Assembly (NCBI GenBank): GCA_011109175.1
Contig: RDEW01000015.1
Span: forward strand, 204,310 to 268,309
Length of the DNA: 64,000 nt
Direction: 5' to 3'
DNA from: Dicyema japonicum
Lineage: Eukaryota; Dicyemida; Rhombozoa; Dicyemidae
Part shown: piece after piece, positions 46,150 through 56,639 of the stretch
How positions within the stretch are numbered: position 1 is the first letter of the stretch
How the letters are laid out: the number at the start of each line of letters is the position of its first letter
Translations under genes and position numbers: made by a program
Notes under the pieces: model-generated
The model's input: only the letters and a program-made list of their open reading frames with translations
What the model was told of the DNA's origin: nothing
Databases searched by the model: none

Positions 46150-46957
46150 CTCCCATATAACCGAGGGAATGCTATGTCTACTTCATGATCGTAACATGTT
46201 CTTTGATAACGGAGAAACTAAGTGCGGACATTGTAACGCAGGTCGATCACCTTGCAACTAGGTGTGGGAGAATGCTGAATAGCTCATATCTAAGGCGGCA
46301 CAATGAAGTGATCAGATGTTTATACCTACATCTCTGCCGTCAGTATGGAATAAGAAAAACTAAGAAACTGAAGACCCATTCAGTACAATCTGTTGTCGCA
46401 AATGAATTTGTTGAGATTCTTGTAGATACGACGATCAGTACGGATACCGCTGTTACGAATAACAAACCCGACATTTTCGTTTATGATAAGAAAAAATACA
46501 ATTATCTTGTTGAAATTGGGATCAATCGCAAAACTGCCTCAAGCAGGTCGAGGTAGATAAGTTCCACAAGTATGACCTACTGGCAAACGAACTTGAGATT
46601 ATCAATCGCGCAAAGGTGAAAATAATCCCTGTGGTCATCACTTGGGATGAAATTGTCTCCAGATTTTTCAAAGACCACCTGGATGCCCTCAAGGTGGAGG
46701 AGTGGGTCAAAGCTTATATTCAGACGCTAGTGTTACGGAAGACTTTGGAGAGTATGGAAGCTGAAGAAAGCCATGGAGTACCGATGCCTGTTGATGAGGA
46801 AGACGGCATGGAATGTCAACCTAGGGTAGTCTCTGAATGTGGGGTATGCAGCGACGTGAACACGCTTATAAAGGCAATAGGGCCTCAAGAAGAGAAGATT
46901 GAGTTAGACTGCCGTTATAAAATAATTACTTTTACTTATTGTTTGATTAATAATTAA
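46150..46957 (+). pseudogene. LINE C 3' part: zinc knuckle and PD-(D/E)XK nuclease
   Basis: HDRNMFFDNGETKCGHCN, VDHLATRCGRML, RRHNEVIRCLYLHLC, KTHSVQSVVANEF, KPDIFVYDKKKYNYLVEIGI, then a one-frame break near 46535. After it come QVEVDKFHKYDLLANELEI, KIIPVVITWDEIVSRF, AYIQTLVLRKTLESM, and a hydrophilic tail to 46957. The knuckle and nuclease motifs are intact. The overlap in content with the nuclease piece left of the Tc1 shows that these are two LINE C copies, or a rearranged one. Confidence 0.8.
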
Positions 46958-48160
46958 ATTTGTTATATTTTTTTGTAGTTAAACAATAAAAACACAAAAT
47001 AATTTAAAAAATAAAAAAATAATAAAATTGTCCTATTTTTGTCTTAAAATTTCCTATTATTTCCGCCCTACTTATAACCTTAGTATCCCTATTCATTAGG
47101 ACTACTTAGAAATGATGCTATGTATTTCCGTATATCCCGGTTGCTTCATTCAAGAAAACACAGTACAGTATTTACGTAGTTTACAAACACGGATTCTAAC
47201 AAACCTCAGGATTAGTAAACTCGGAGTGGGGGAGGAGGAAAGCTTTCGTTGATGTTGCATAACATTTATGGTCCTACTGAGTAAATTAGTAATGCTTTTC
47301 GCACTCTAAATACTAAACAGATTGTTAAATTAGTTGTAAAGGCTTAATTAATGAGATTGATCATTATCCCCTCTCATTTTCTTTAAATCAATTACTCTTC
47401 ACAATCTGTAAAAACTGAGGGGTCGTCCCCGTACAACCATGAGGATCCAGTTATACGCCGATAGCTGCTTATGTGGAGAGAGAATTTTTCGATATCTTAA
47501 TAACCAATCGACATATTCTCAAGAGTTTTTTTAAACAATATCAGTTTTAATTTGCTACTAAAAATCCCTGGAATTCCTGATGACATTTGCACAGTAGATT
47601 ATGTCAGTGTCACAGATTGGCTGTATCAGAAACCTTAATTATAAGCCAATGTTATCTCCAAACTCTAGGTAGTTTCCCAAGTCCCACTAACAAGTAAGAA
47701 GCAAGCTGCCTTTAGGCGCATATTCGCAATTGACAAGCGCTCCCATAAATCTCAGAAAAACAGTGGAAGGCACTGGCCTTAAAAAATTTATTCAAGATAA
47801 TATCTTGGTCAGAGTGGGTGATCGATGAGTCCTAATTGATTTGCACTTTGAAATATCCAGAGAAAATCTATGAGAGGGAGCAACTTAGTTCACTTTGTAG
47901 GGTAGTTTCTGAGTTTATCTGTGGGGGGGGGGAAGAGTCAAATAAACCGTTTACTCCAACAGACGAATCGTAAAAGCAGTGTTACAGTAGATGGCTTTAG
48001 ATCTCTTGATACTAAGTCCCTGAAAAGGAATACGACGAAAGAATCTGAAGGAGTCGGTTGATGTGTTGGTGATCCTCCATATATTAGTGGACTGAGACAA
48101 TTGACAACAAGGGTCATATTTAATTTATTTTCCTCCCAAACGATCACTGTGTTAAAATGT
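46958..48160. other. No recognisable gene
   Basis: Long spacer with a poly-G tract near 47920 and a GGATCCAGTTAT-x-CGCCGATA block (around 47451) loosely like 9705-9725. No protein signature on either strand; the 69-codon minus frame at 47938-48147 has none. Confidence 0.35.
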
Positions 48161-48164
48161 TCTC

Positions 48165-48545
48165 AGCTAACTAAGTGATCCCTGACTAGAAATAAACGTC
48201 CGATACCGGCGAGGGTAGGGATCCTGTATTGCTCGTCTCATTGAGCACTGAAACAGCCCATATTCTGGAGAGTTTTCGAAGCATCTGAAGAATATTTTTT
48301 TAGAAAGAGCTATTTAGAAGGTTGGCTACTTTTAAGACTCTGTTGGCATTCGAGTGGAGGTAGTTTAATTTGCCATTATGACCGATTATAGTGGCTTTCT
48401 GGATTGTTGGTAAATTGTGCAGTAAAGATGCATTTAAATAGGTCATTATCGGTTGGATAAAGTAACGGTAGACCGTGAAGAGGCACTCAGTGTGGCTTTC
48501 AAGAGTTTGGAAGAGCCAGAGATTTACAGACTTTTCTTCAATAAT
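48165..48545 (-). pseudogene. LINE B thumb and 3' fragment
   Basis: The minus strand reads TVYRYFIQPIMTYLNASLL, then KATIIGHNGKLNYLHSNANR then VLKVANLL, similar to the P-x-M-x-Y-A-x-x-V-W region of LINE RT C-termini, and ends SGIT plus stop near 48176. Frame breaks present. Confidence 0.55.
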
Positions 48546-48547
48546 GT

Positions 48548-48725
48548 TATTTATTTAATAACCCCAAATATACCTTAAATATACAGAAGAGGTTAAGAGT
48601 TAATTAAGATATATCCACGGTTGGGGTGAAATGCATTCAGTCCAAGCATTCCTATTATGAGAACCCCTCAATAGAGTAAAGAAAAGATAGATCCTTTTTG
48701 GATACCGGAGAGGCATGTAGAGAAA
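48548..48725 (-). mobile_element. SINE-2 copy, diverged
   Basis: Shares AATAACCCC at the 3' side, GAGTTAATTAAG, GAGAACCCCTCAATAGAGT and GATCCTTTTTGGATACCGG with the other SINE-2 copies. Truncated at ~48725 and about 70% alike by eye. Confidence 0.5.
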
Positions 48726-48880
48726 AGTTTTTGGATACTCTTATGATTTAATCATTAATTATTATTACAGCACTTATCGCCTTGCCATAATAGTTATAGC
48801 AAAGCATGTGCAATACAAGAAACAATGTTATTAGTTAATCATTAATGTAATATTTTTATGAATTATATCATGAATTAATA

Positions 48881-49232
48881 ATAATATAATAATTAAAGCC
48901 TTTTCACGAGAGCCATAGTATTTTATAGCTCCGCATAGGCAGGACACACACTTTATTTAAGTAAAGAAACAGTTAATTTTAACTAATCGTAGAAACCAAG
49001 GAATGATCTTCACTTTTTTTTTTTTTTTCTTGTGTGAGTGTCTTTCTAGACAAATCCAGTTCCGCAGTGAGTATTCACTGATGACGGCGTCACTCGTCAA
49101 ACCATTTCTGCATCGTAGATGCGTGGAACCTTCCACCAGGTGAACAGCAGCGAGATTCGAACCCGTAGCCTAAGCCACTTAAGCCCGACACCTAACCACT
49201 AGAGCCACCGGCTAACCACTAAGCCACCCGGC
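48881..49232 (-). mobile_element. SINE-1, tRNA-derived, full copy with 15-bp target duplication
   Basis: Exact direct repeats TATCATGAATTAATA flank it (48866-48880 and 49233-49247). On the minus strand it starts GCCGGGTGGCTTAGTGGTTA (A box TGGCTTAGTGG). It has a second, partly duplicated D-arm-like block GGTGGCTCTAGTGGTTA, a B box GGTTCGAATCTC, a body with the CGTCACTCGT/TGATGACG hairpin block, an A-run, and an ATTATTATATTATTAT tail. Pol III-type promoter, AT-rich tail and TSD together define a SINE. Length 352 bp. Confidence 0.9.
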
Positions 49233-49249
49233 TATCATGAATTAATATT

Positions 49250-50100
49250 ACAAAATATTAATAATTATTAAATAAATGCTTAATATGAAAAAAAAATAGA
49301 AGCAAAACAATATTTAAATCAAGTGATGGTTTTATTTTTATCATAATTTCAGGGAAATAAAATTTGCTGCATGAAAATCCCACCGACTGATAACTACGAT
49401 GTGACATACTGGATTGACTCTGAGGGTTGGCTGAGGTTTATTGGAATAATTAAGCAAGATTAAAGGATAAAAACATAATTCCCTCCATGGAAAGAAACGA
49501 AAATTTGACAAATCTGGTTAATGTTACTAAATAATCTGTATATTTTCTCAAAAATTCTTCATTTTTTCAATAATCAATATCTTGCTTTGACAATTTCTGC
49601 TACAAAATAAAATTCGATAATTTTTAAAATATTAAAGCACAGCGTGGTCTATCCTTTAGGAATTTTGTTTGTCATAGTAATTTAAGGTAGGTAAGAAAGG
49701 CAAATGATATCAAAGTATAAATTAAGATATTCCTTTAAAACAGCACAAATGGGGAGTTTGTAGGCACTCGCGTTGGAGATTAGTTATTCTTAGGGCAATG
49801 TTTTGGAAGGGAAAATGCGTGGTAATTATTTAGAAAATATAATTTCCAAAGTATAATTTCGAATTAAAAGCCTAACAATTAAAATTCTCAAGCAATAAAT
49901 AGATGGTAATTGATTGATAGACTAATTGAACTTGAATGGATAATTATTAATAATCACAGAGACAACTAAGCTTTCTTAAGACTATTTATGAGTGATAACT
50001 GTAATATTATTAAATGACCACTATTCAATTGTCATTCTTACATAAAATGATCTCATCAATTAACAAGGTGATTAATTGGTCTGAAGGTTAAGGTGGTGAC
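49250..50100. other. AT-rich spacer
   Basis: No protein motif, RNA gene or known repeat copy seen on either strand. Confidence 0.45.
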
Positions 50101-50108
50101 GTAATTTA

Positions 50109-50270
50109 ATGCATGAAATATCTACTTATGATGGAAGTCCTCGTCTTTCTTATTCTCGTAAGCATGGAAGAGACGAAAGGTTCAAGAAACATAGGAAACC
50201 CTCTGAACAAAGTTCTAATCTCTCCAGTCTAAAATTGAAAGAACTTGGGAAAATATTGATAACTCAATAA
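50109..50270 (+). CDS. Small basic ORF, 53 residues, unassigned
   Basis: ATG 50109 to TAA 50268-50270. The sequence is hydrophilic and rich in Ser, Arg and Lys (SRKHGRDERFKKHRKPSEQ), then SSNLSSLKLKELGKIL. It looks like the low-complexity basic tails of RNA-binding proteins, and could be a first exon. No neighbour supports it and 53 codons can arise by chance in a region this long. Confidence 0.25.
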   Translation: MHEISTYDGSPRLSYSRKHGRDERFKKHRKPSEQSSNLSSLKLKELGKILITQ

Positions 50271-50514
50271 AGTATAGGACTATTAATAGTAATTAATATA
50301 AATAATATTTAATCCATAATTAATTAGACCATTAATCGGAAACTTAAAAAGGAAAGAAAAGAGAGTAAACGGTTATATAGCGGCTGCTCTGACTGCGTGG
50401 CTATTTCCTCAGGATTGGCGAGGGAGATTCGCACAAATAACCAGCAACGCTCACGAGGGTCTCCTGTTCGTATAGCGAACATTAATTGTAAAAACATAAG
50501 TGCAAACATGTCCA

Positions 50515-50615
50515 AACAGATGACCTCCCTTGGGTTCCATCCTTGGATTAATTAGTTATGACTGTTTGTGTTGGGCATACCAAGGATTGTAAGCCTGGGG
50601 TTAATAATTATAAAA
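50515..50615 (+). repeat. Dispersed repeat DR2, second copy
   Basis: CCATCCTTGGATTAATTAG then TTATGACTGTTTGTGTTGGG and a GGGGTTAATAATTA tail. It is the reverse complement of 32760-32835 over about 50 bp, and its tail resembles SINE-2. Confidence 0.5.
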
Positions 50616-50779
50616 ATGTTCAAAACAAATCTAAAGAAGATCTATGACTTTCAAACTACAGCTATGAGGACGCTACAAAGATCAGCTGTTTAGACCAACT
50701 CCATTCGAAGCTTTTTAAAAGAATGGGAGCTCAAATGATATCTCCAAAGTTTCCACAAGTAACATGAGCGTACATGAAC

Positions 50780-50910
50780 TGTGTCGGATCCCGTGATGAA
50801 CACCGAGTAAAATTGATATGGCTGGTTAAGGATGCCCGGATCACCCGATGGTCGTGTTTTCCCTCCTAATTTGTCGGTGATTCTTGTTTTTTAATAAATA
50901 AAAACATCAC
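50780..50910 (+). repeat. LINE B 3'-end fragment
   Basis: CVGSRDEHRVKLIWLVKDARIT, followed by the 3' UTR block also present at 42330-42430. Matches the terminal G-T-x-E-E-H-R ... GIT pattern of LINE B with minor changes. Confidence 0.5.
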
Positions 50911-51093
50911 TATAAGCTGTTCCGGGATGATGTCTGTAATAAGTGCCTGACAAAATTCAAATGTTTTCCGGTTCTCGAATCTCGCTTCTATCCATTCCGG
51001 CTGTAGGTCCACGCGTTTAGGAGGTTTCTTAGCTTGACTAGCGATGCCGTCATCATTGAACCTCACTGCAAAGAATAAAGAGGTTAATAACAT
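50866..51093 (-). other. Unassigned minus-strand ORF
   Basis: A 75-codon frame with AKKPPKRVDLQPEWIEARFEN and KTFEFCQALITDIIPEQL. Codon-like composition but no family match; it overlaps the LINE B 3' end on the other strand. Could be a remnant of an element N-terminal region or a short exon. Confidence 0.2.
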
Positions 51094-51109
51094 GCCTAGG
51101 GCCCCTCCA

Positions 51110-51820
51110 ACGATTAGTTAGAACAGCTGTTCTTATCCTTAAATAAAGTTCACATGGGGGCTATAAATACTATGGGTATCTTGAAAGTGCAGTTATTCGC
51201 TATTTCAAGACAACTACAGTTTGACCCCATTGTGATTTACCTTATGGTTTCTTAAGTGAGAAAAAAACATGTATTCCCCCATTACTATGTATTCTTAAGG
51301 TAAATAAAAACTAGATAATTCTATTAAACAAAATTAAGTAGTCTCATTACTGCTTTTTAATTTTTTTTGGGACCGGCTCATTGGAGGGCTCAATTGAGTC
51401 GAATAGATGGGAGAGAAAACTGTAGCACTCATTTCGGGAGAGAATCTCCTTTCTACAATTTTAAACATAGATTACATGTCCTCTGCCTTGAGGTTACGTC
51501 TGGGATCCAAGTTTTGGTTGTACTCTGTTATTTGGTTGATAATATCCATAAAGTACAACTCAAGTATGAAAGCTAAGATCATATGTACGTAAAACCCATA
51601 AGAATAGGCACAGGAGCAGTCATCTTGCCTACATTCTCGTCATATTGCATTACACGTTTTATTCGTTGCTATTTGTAATGAATGATCAATTACCGGGGGA
51701 AATTTGCCTTCAAATTTTAGACGCTTAACAGGCATATAATAAATTTAAATAATTAATTATTAAATTTAAAATTAAACAAAGAAATTAATTAATTATAACT
51801 TAACCGTCTAGTTTAATTCT
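51110..51820. other. No recognisable gene
   Basis: Spacer with overlapping short frames near 51367-51592 and an AT-rich part after 51720. Nothing assignable. Confidence 0.35.
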
Positions 51821-51823
51821 ACT

Positions 51824-52240
51824 ATGACCTTCATCAAACACATCGATAACGCCATCTCCTCGGCACAACAAAAGCTAAATTTTGTTAAAACACTACTTGG
51901 ACAATATAAGGGGTGTTTCAACTCAAATTTGGACTCGCTCTACGTGCAGTATATTCAACAGTTTCTAACTTACGGATGTGCTGCGTGGGGAACCAAACTA
52001 TCAAACGCGATTATGAAAAAAATCAATACATTCCAAAAAATGGCCAGTAACTCTGCAAAGGTTTTCCTAGACACCACTAAACCCTACACCATTTGAGGAA
52101 TTAATGAGGAAAACCGAAGCCTTACTACCGCCCAAAAAAGTTAGAAACCCACGCCCAATCCGGAAATGTGTTGGAACCCTGGAGGAACACCGAGCAAGAA
52201 TGAGATGGTTATTCGAGGCGACCGGAATCACTTGACAACT
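51824..52240 (+). pseudogene. LINE B C-terminal third
   Basis: ISSAQQKLNFVKTLLGQYKG, YVQYIQQFLTYGCAAWGTKL, then after a frame change FEELMRKTEALLPPKK and KCVGTLEEHRARMRWLFEATGIT with a stop at ~52236. This is the clearest example of the LINE B terminus. Confidence 0.75.
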
Positions 52241-52259
52241 ATGTAGTTATTTAATTTGT

Positions 52260-53200
52260 CTAACAAAATTAACTCAATATATATCTGATGGATTCTCCTA
52301 TCCAAAACCACATAAAAGGACCATAATGGCTTCAATAGACTTGAAGAAAGCATTCGACTCCGTGTCCCGGACGCTACTTATAGAGAAAATTTCTGACACT
52401 CTTATAAATCCAAACATTAAAAGATGGCTGTCGAATTTTCTAAATGGAAGAAGAGGACAAGTGATGTCAGACAACAAAAAATCTAAATCCCGTTTATTGC
52501 CGAATGGTGTCCTTCAAGGTTCACCTCTCTCCCCTGCTCTTCAACCTGTACACCAATGACCTTCCCACCAATGATGATCCCGATACATTGATACTCTCAT
52601 ACGCAGATGACATTGTTTTTGCAACGAGAGACTAACTATGAGAAGGCAGGGATGAAACTTCAAAGTTATATTGGTATGTTGGAACATTGGCTCATATCAA
52701 ATCGACTGAAGTTTCTACCGGAAAGTCGTTTATAACAATTTTCTCTACATATAGAAGATCATTATACTCTCCCAAAATCAAATTGTTTGGATATGAAATT
52801 CCTATGAATAAGTCTCCAACAATACTAGGATTAAAGTTGGACACTCCTGACATTAGGCCAACACGTCAATGAAGTTATTACCAAGGTCAGGAGGAGGACC
52901 AACATATTAAAAATTTTGTCCCGATCACCAATCGGGCGCAACACCTTCTTACTACAGACAATACATACTGCCAGTAATCGAATACGCATGTCCTTCCTGG
53001 AGCTCGATGATTTCTGAATCGTCGTCTCAAAAATTAGAAGCCGCACAACTTGCTGTTTTGAAAATAATAAATAAGAAAACTGTGGATAACGTATTGAATG
53101 TTAAAGAACACATAAAATCTACCAATTCTGTTGGATCTTTGAGGATCCCGAACGAGAGCCAGAACCCGGAAAACCGGGATCGCTTAGTTAGTAGTTAACT
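52260..53200 (+). pseudogene. LINE B RT fragment
   Basis: MASIDLKKAFDSVSRTLL, NIKRWLSNFLNGRRGQVM, RLLPNGVLQGSPLSPAL, then one frame on LFNLYTNDL and LILSYADDIVFATRD (catalytic YADD). Next come IPMNKSPTILGLKLDTP and SPSWSSMISESSSQKLEAAQ, with LRIPNESQN at the end. Several stops. It sits directly after another LINE B tail. Confidence 0.8.
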
Positions 53201-53239
53201 TTTTCTAATCCGGTGATCTTGGGGTAAAAAAACCCACCG

Positions 53240-53620
53240 TCATATCCAAAATAAACAAAATTCAGGTGATCCCAGCCTCCCTCAAACGTCTTCACATTTT
53301 TTCTCGGTGTTCCGACTGCGTTCATGCACATTTCCGATATGGGAGGGGTCTGCATACTCGAGTCCTTAGCAGGGGCACTGTTCTAGTCGCCTTTATCATA
53401 TTTTCAAGGTTTCAATTTCCACAGGGTAAGATTTCCTTAGTAGGTTTGATGCCTTCACTTGAATTTTGCAGATTTTGTCCAAATTCGTTGCAGCAAGGTT
53501 AGATCCCCAAACATTACATGTGTATCCTATCGTAGACTCGATGAACTGTTTGTATATGACATCCAGTCCACTCAGATCTTTATTGTCGCTTAGGTTTCCC
53601 AAAAACGCCTTCAAAAAGTT
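53240..53620 (-). repeat. LINE B 3' end, near-identical to 40530-40900
   Basis: On the plus strand both copies share TCATATCCAAAATAAACAAA then ATTCAGGTGATCCCAGCCTC and continue for about 350 bp with few differences (for example CCGTCTTC versus ACGTCTTC, and GTAAATAG versus GTAGGTTT). On the minus strand it encodes LSGLDVIYKQFIESTI and LAATNLDKICKIQVKAS, then the terminal REAGIT-like codons. Truncated at ~53620. Confidence 0.8.
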
Positions 53621-53649
53621 GAAAAATCTATATGTACGCTTTTCACCTC

Positions 53650-54210
53650 AAACCGTCGTTCAAAAGAAGATCCAAGAGTTTCATAGGTCCTGTCCAGATA
53701 CCAGTAACAAGGTCTCCCTCAATTCTTGGATTAATATTCGACAGAAGGTTAAATTTCAACTTCCATGCGAAGAAAGTCCTCACTACCTGAAGAAGTTTAA
53801 CGTTGTACGCGCGTTTGTCCCTAAGACTCCTTTGAATTTGGATACTTCTTTTGCAACAATACCGGAAAACTATCGCTCCAGCTATGGAGTATGCCTCTGT
53901 TGCGTGGAGATTCACGTTATCAGAGACTTCGCTCTACAGACTCAATTCAATATACCGAAAGATTATTCATATGATGGGCCCTCATTCTTTATTAATGGTT
54001 AATCCCCTACTCACGGAAGCTATGACCCGTAATTGCGGATCCGGTCCTTCGGGTCTCTAAGTTGGATGGAAATCCTCTTGGCTTGTTTGTTTCCAAGGCA
54101 AAAGAAAGTCTACTGGTAGAAAGTTCCCCTCCCCAATCGAATTTTTTTGCAGGCACGGTAGTGGGAACATTGGGAGACCACAGACTTTGTTGACTCGTTA
54201 GATTGGGGAA
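53650..54210 (+). pseudogene. LINE B-like RT thumb fragment
   Basis: LIFDRRLNFNFHAKKVLTT, then APAMEYASVAWRFTLSETSL then YRLNSIYRKIIHMMGPHSLL, and NIGRPQTLLTR. The P-x-M-E-Y-A-x-x-x-W block is typical of LINE RT thumb/C-terminal regions. Adjacent upstream LINE B 3' end is in the opposite strand, so this is a separate insertion. Confidence 0.6.
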
Positions 54211-54287
54211 TTGGGATTATCTAACTGTCTTACGTTTTTTGTCTTTTTTTCTCAGTGATGCTGGAGTTCTAAATAAAATAAATAAAC

Positions 54288-54505
54288 TAGTTAAGTGTAT
54301 CCAGTTTCCACTTACAAAAACAGAGTTATTAACATCACACAAGTCCTACCGGAACCAGCATAAAAGGTCAAAGACGTCCATTCCTTGCAGTTGTGGAAAC
54401 CCTTCAAATGATCCTTTACGTGCCAGCCTGGCACTGGGCGCCACCTGAGACAGGTGGATCACATGAAGCCACTCTTGTAAGAAAAGGACCACACGGCACC
54501 ACGTG
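54288..54505 (-). mobile_element. SINE-2 copy
   Basis: TTAAGTGTATCCAGTTTCCA, GGAACCAGCATAAAAGGTC, GCAGTTGTGGAAACCC, GCCAGCCTGGCACTGGGCG, CAGGTGGATCACATGA, and the head block CACACGGCACCACGTG. Lacks the AAT tail seen elsewhere; partly deleted around TTCAAATGATCC. Confidence 0.65.
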
Positions 54506-54530
54506 AATATAAATTGACCTAATCAAACTG

Positions 54531-54779
54531 GTGAGATCTTTGGGAGCGAAAGCTATGCGCCGTTCAATAGCCGCCATCATCCAGTACGACTTCTCAAAGG
54601 TCGTTGAACAGGTTGGCAAGGCAAATCCCAAAAACAAAATAAAAATTATTATAACAACCAATGATCTGTCTCGAATGCTATCATCCATTTCCTTTAAATT
54701 CACTATATTCTCTTTGGAAAAGCCAAATGTACACGTCTTTATCAATAGTGTCGTATTTATATCTATAGTGGCCAACTAA
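54531..54779 (+). other. Unassigned ORF, open on both strands
   Basis: The plus frame encodes GAKAMRRSIAAIIQYDFSKV and ends FISIVAN. The minus frame over the same DNA has a membrane-like stretch, SLVVIIIFILFLGF, followed by ALPTCSTTFEKSYW. Neither matches a family I recognise. It adjoins a SINE-2 copy, which overlaps the end of the minus frame. Confidence 0.2.
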
Positions 54780-55820
54780 TGATATTTTCCTATAATTCTA
54801 CTACATAATTCAATGATCTGATTAAAAATGAGAGTTGCTGACTGCAGAACACTCCCATGTATACATGATTCGAAATATACTTGACTATTGAGACAAGAAA
54901 ATATATTACATTTTATTAGTCTTTTCTATTAAACTACCATTAACAAAATATATACGACCTTCATATAATGGTTTTGATATATTTATTGACAGATAAAGCA
55001 CAAAGCTATAGATGAATCGACTGATTTGTTTGGTTTAATGCCCACTAAACAACAAAAGTAGCATATTAGTGATTGAAAATGGTAAGAATATTTGAATGGA
55101 CCACCAACAGTATTAACATAGACCTTCTCTAATAAACCAAGACCTTCCGAAATAAATAGATTTATTAAAGGTCATTCTAATAAGCAGATTGTCCTTGATG
55201 TCTGGAAAATTTTTAATAAAATATTGAACCTCTATAAAGGATGCTTATATAATATACAAACCAACAAACAAAAGTCCTTCGACTCTGTTTTGACTCTGGA
55301 TAGTTCTCCCTCAGTTGTTGCCGCTATGGTTCAGTCACACCTTAACTGGCTGTCCCCAACATGTCATCTATATGACCGAGGTTTCATGCGTATCTATTAA
55401 GACTACGATGCCATCAAACCCAAGTTTTAGATAATTATGTTGGGTATTTCGTCTGGACAATAGTAATAAGTTTGACTTTTTAACAAATAGAATGTGACCG
55501 CCACATTAATGGAGATGAATAAACAGGTTGCATAAATTGCAAAATAAATTTAAAAAATACATTATCCCATTGTAGAGATATATAATTCTCTTTAACATAA
55601 AAAATGTTGTAGTCATCTTAAAAAGGAAACAATGCTTAACAATTATGGCGATGTCTTGATCCGCGTGATCGTAGGCTCATGGAGCTGGAAATTATAACGA
55701 TCACACAAGAAATACGCATATTAGAAAAAGTTAACAAGAATAATTTATGGATACTTCAGTAAATATAAAAAAGTTTGCAAAACATGATGGGTCTTCTTTA
55801 TCCTTAGAAGAGATTCCTAA
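54780..55820. other. No recognisable gene
   Basis: AT-rich and stop-rich on both strands. No motif or repeat recognised. Confidence 0.4.
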
Positions 55821-55825
55821 CCTAT

Positions 55826-56580
55826 TTGGGGATGAACATTCAAAAATACCTCGTTAGCCCTTTGTTCCTAAAAGAAAACCTGGAAAAAGTCATTAGTTTT
55901 TTACCACTGCATCACAGCGCTATAAATGCTGGAGAAGTTGAAAATGTAGTAAAATGCACTAATGACAATGCTTCTGGAATGGACAAAATCACTATCCGTT
56001 TGTTCAAGGAAGCACCCCGGAAACTCTATGAATATCTAGTATGTCTCTATATTTGCAGTATCAGGTTAGATCATATACCTCCCAATTGGAAATTGACGGA
56101 GGTCAGGATGATACGTAAATCAGGGAAACCTGGATACTTAGCAAGTAGTTATAGGCCCATAAGCCTTATACCAGCAATCTCAAGAATTATGGAAAGAATC
56201 GATTTAATAGACTCTCTGAACATATAGAACGTAATGATATTAAAAGAGCACCAGTGGGGTTTTTGCAAAAATCACTCTTGTGGACATTGTTTGTACAGTG
56301 TTAACGGGTCAATTGTGAAGGTTTTGGAATCTAAAGGATGTTTGACCGCGATCTTCCTTGATATATCCAAAGCTTTCGATAGTGTGTGGGATCTTGGATT
56401 TCTTGTTTGTCTTGGGAAATAAGGTGTTGAAAAGGAACTATATTTTTGGATACAAAGTTTTCTCTCGGACAGACGGTCAATTGTTAATTTTTTAAACTAC
56501 GAGTCTAGTGAAATTTGGCTGAGTAGAGGTGTCCCTCAGGGTTCACTGCTCAGTCCTCTATTATTCAACATTGTAATGAG
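55826..56580 (+). pseudogene. LINE E: jockey-like RT fragment
   Basis: CTNDNASGMDKITIRLFKEA, IPPNWKLTEVRMIRKSGKPG, SSYRPISLIPAISRIMER, then after a stop HQWGFCKNHSC, LTAIFLDISKAFDSVWDLGF, WIQSFLSDRRSIVNF, and RGVPQGSLLSPLLFNIVMS. It is distinct in sequence from LINE B, closer to jockey/CR1 RTs. The palm is cut before YxDD. Three frame breaks or stops. Confidence 0.75.
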
Positions 56581-56639
56581 TGAGAGAGTTCAAACGATCA
56601 ATTCTCGAAGAGGGAATGACAAATCTCCAGGAGGAGCAG

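Noticed and set aside
43506-46957. Microsporidian origin, because similar LINE C elements are reported there
   Set aside because: Seipin, SC5D, TRMT1, DZIP1 and dozens of introns are not expected in microsporidia; the LINE family is widespread.
49075-49105. Hammerhead-ribozyme-like CTGATGA ... AAAC in the SINE-1 body
   Set aside because: The CTGATGA bases take part in a TGACG/CGTCA hairpin and the required GAAA and flanking stems are missing.
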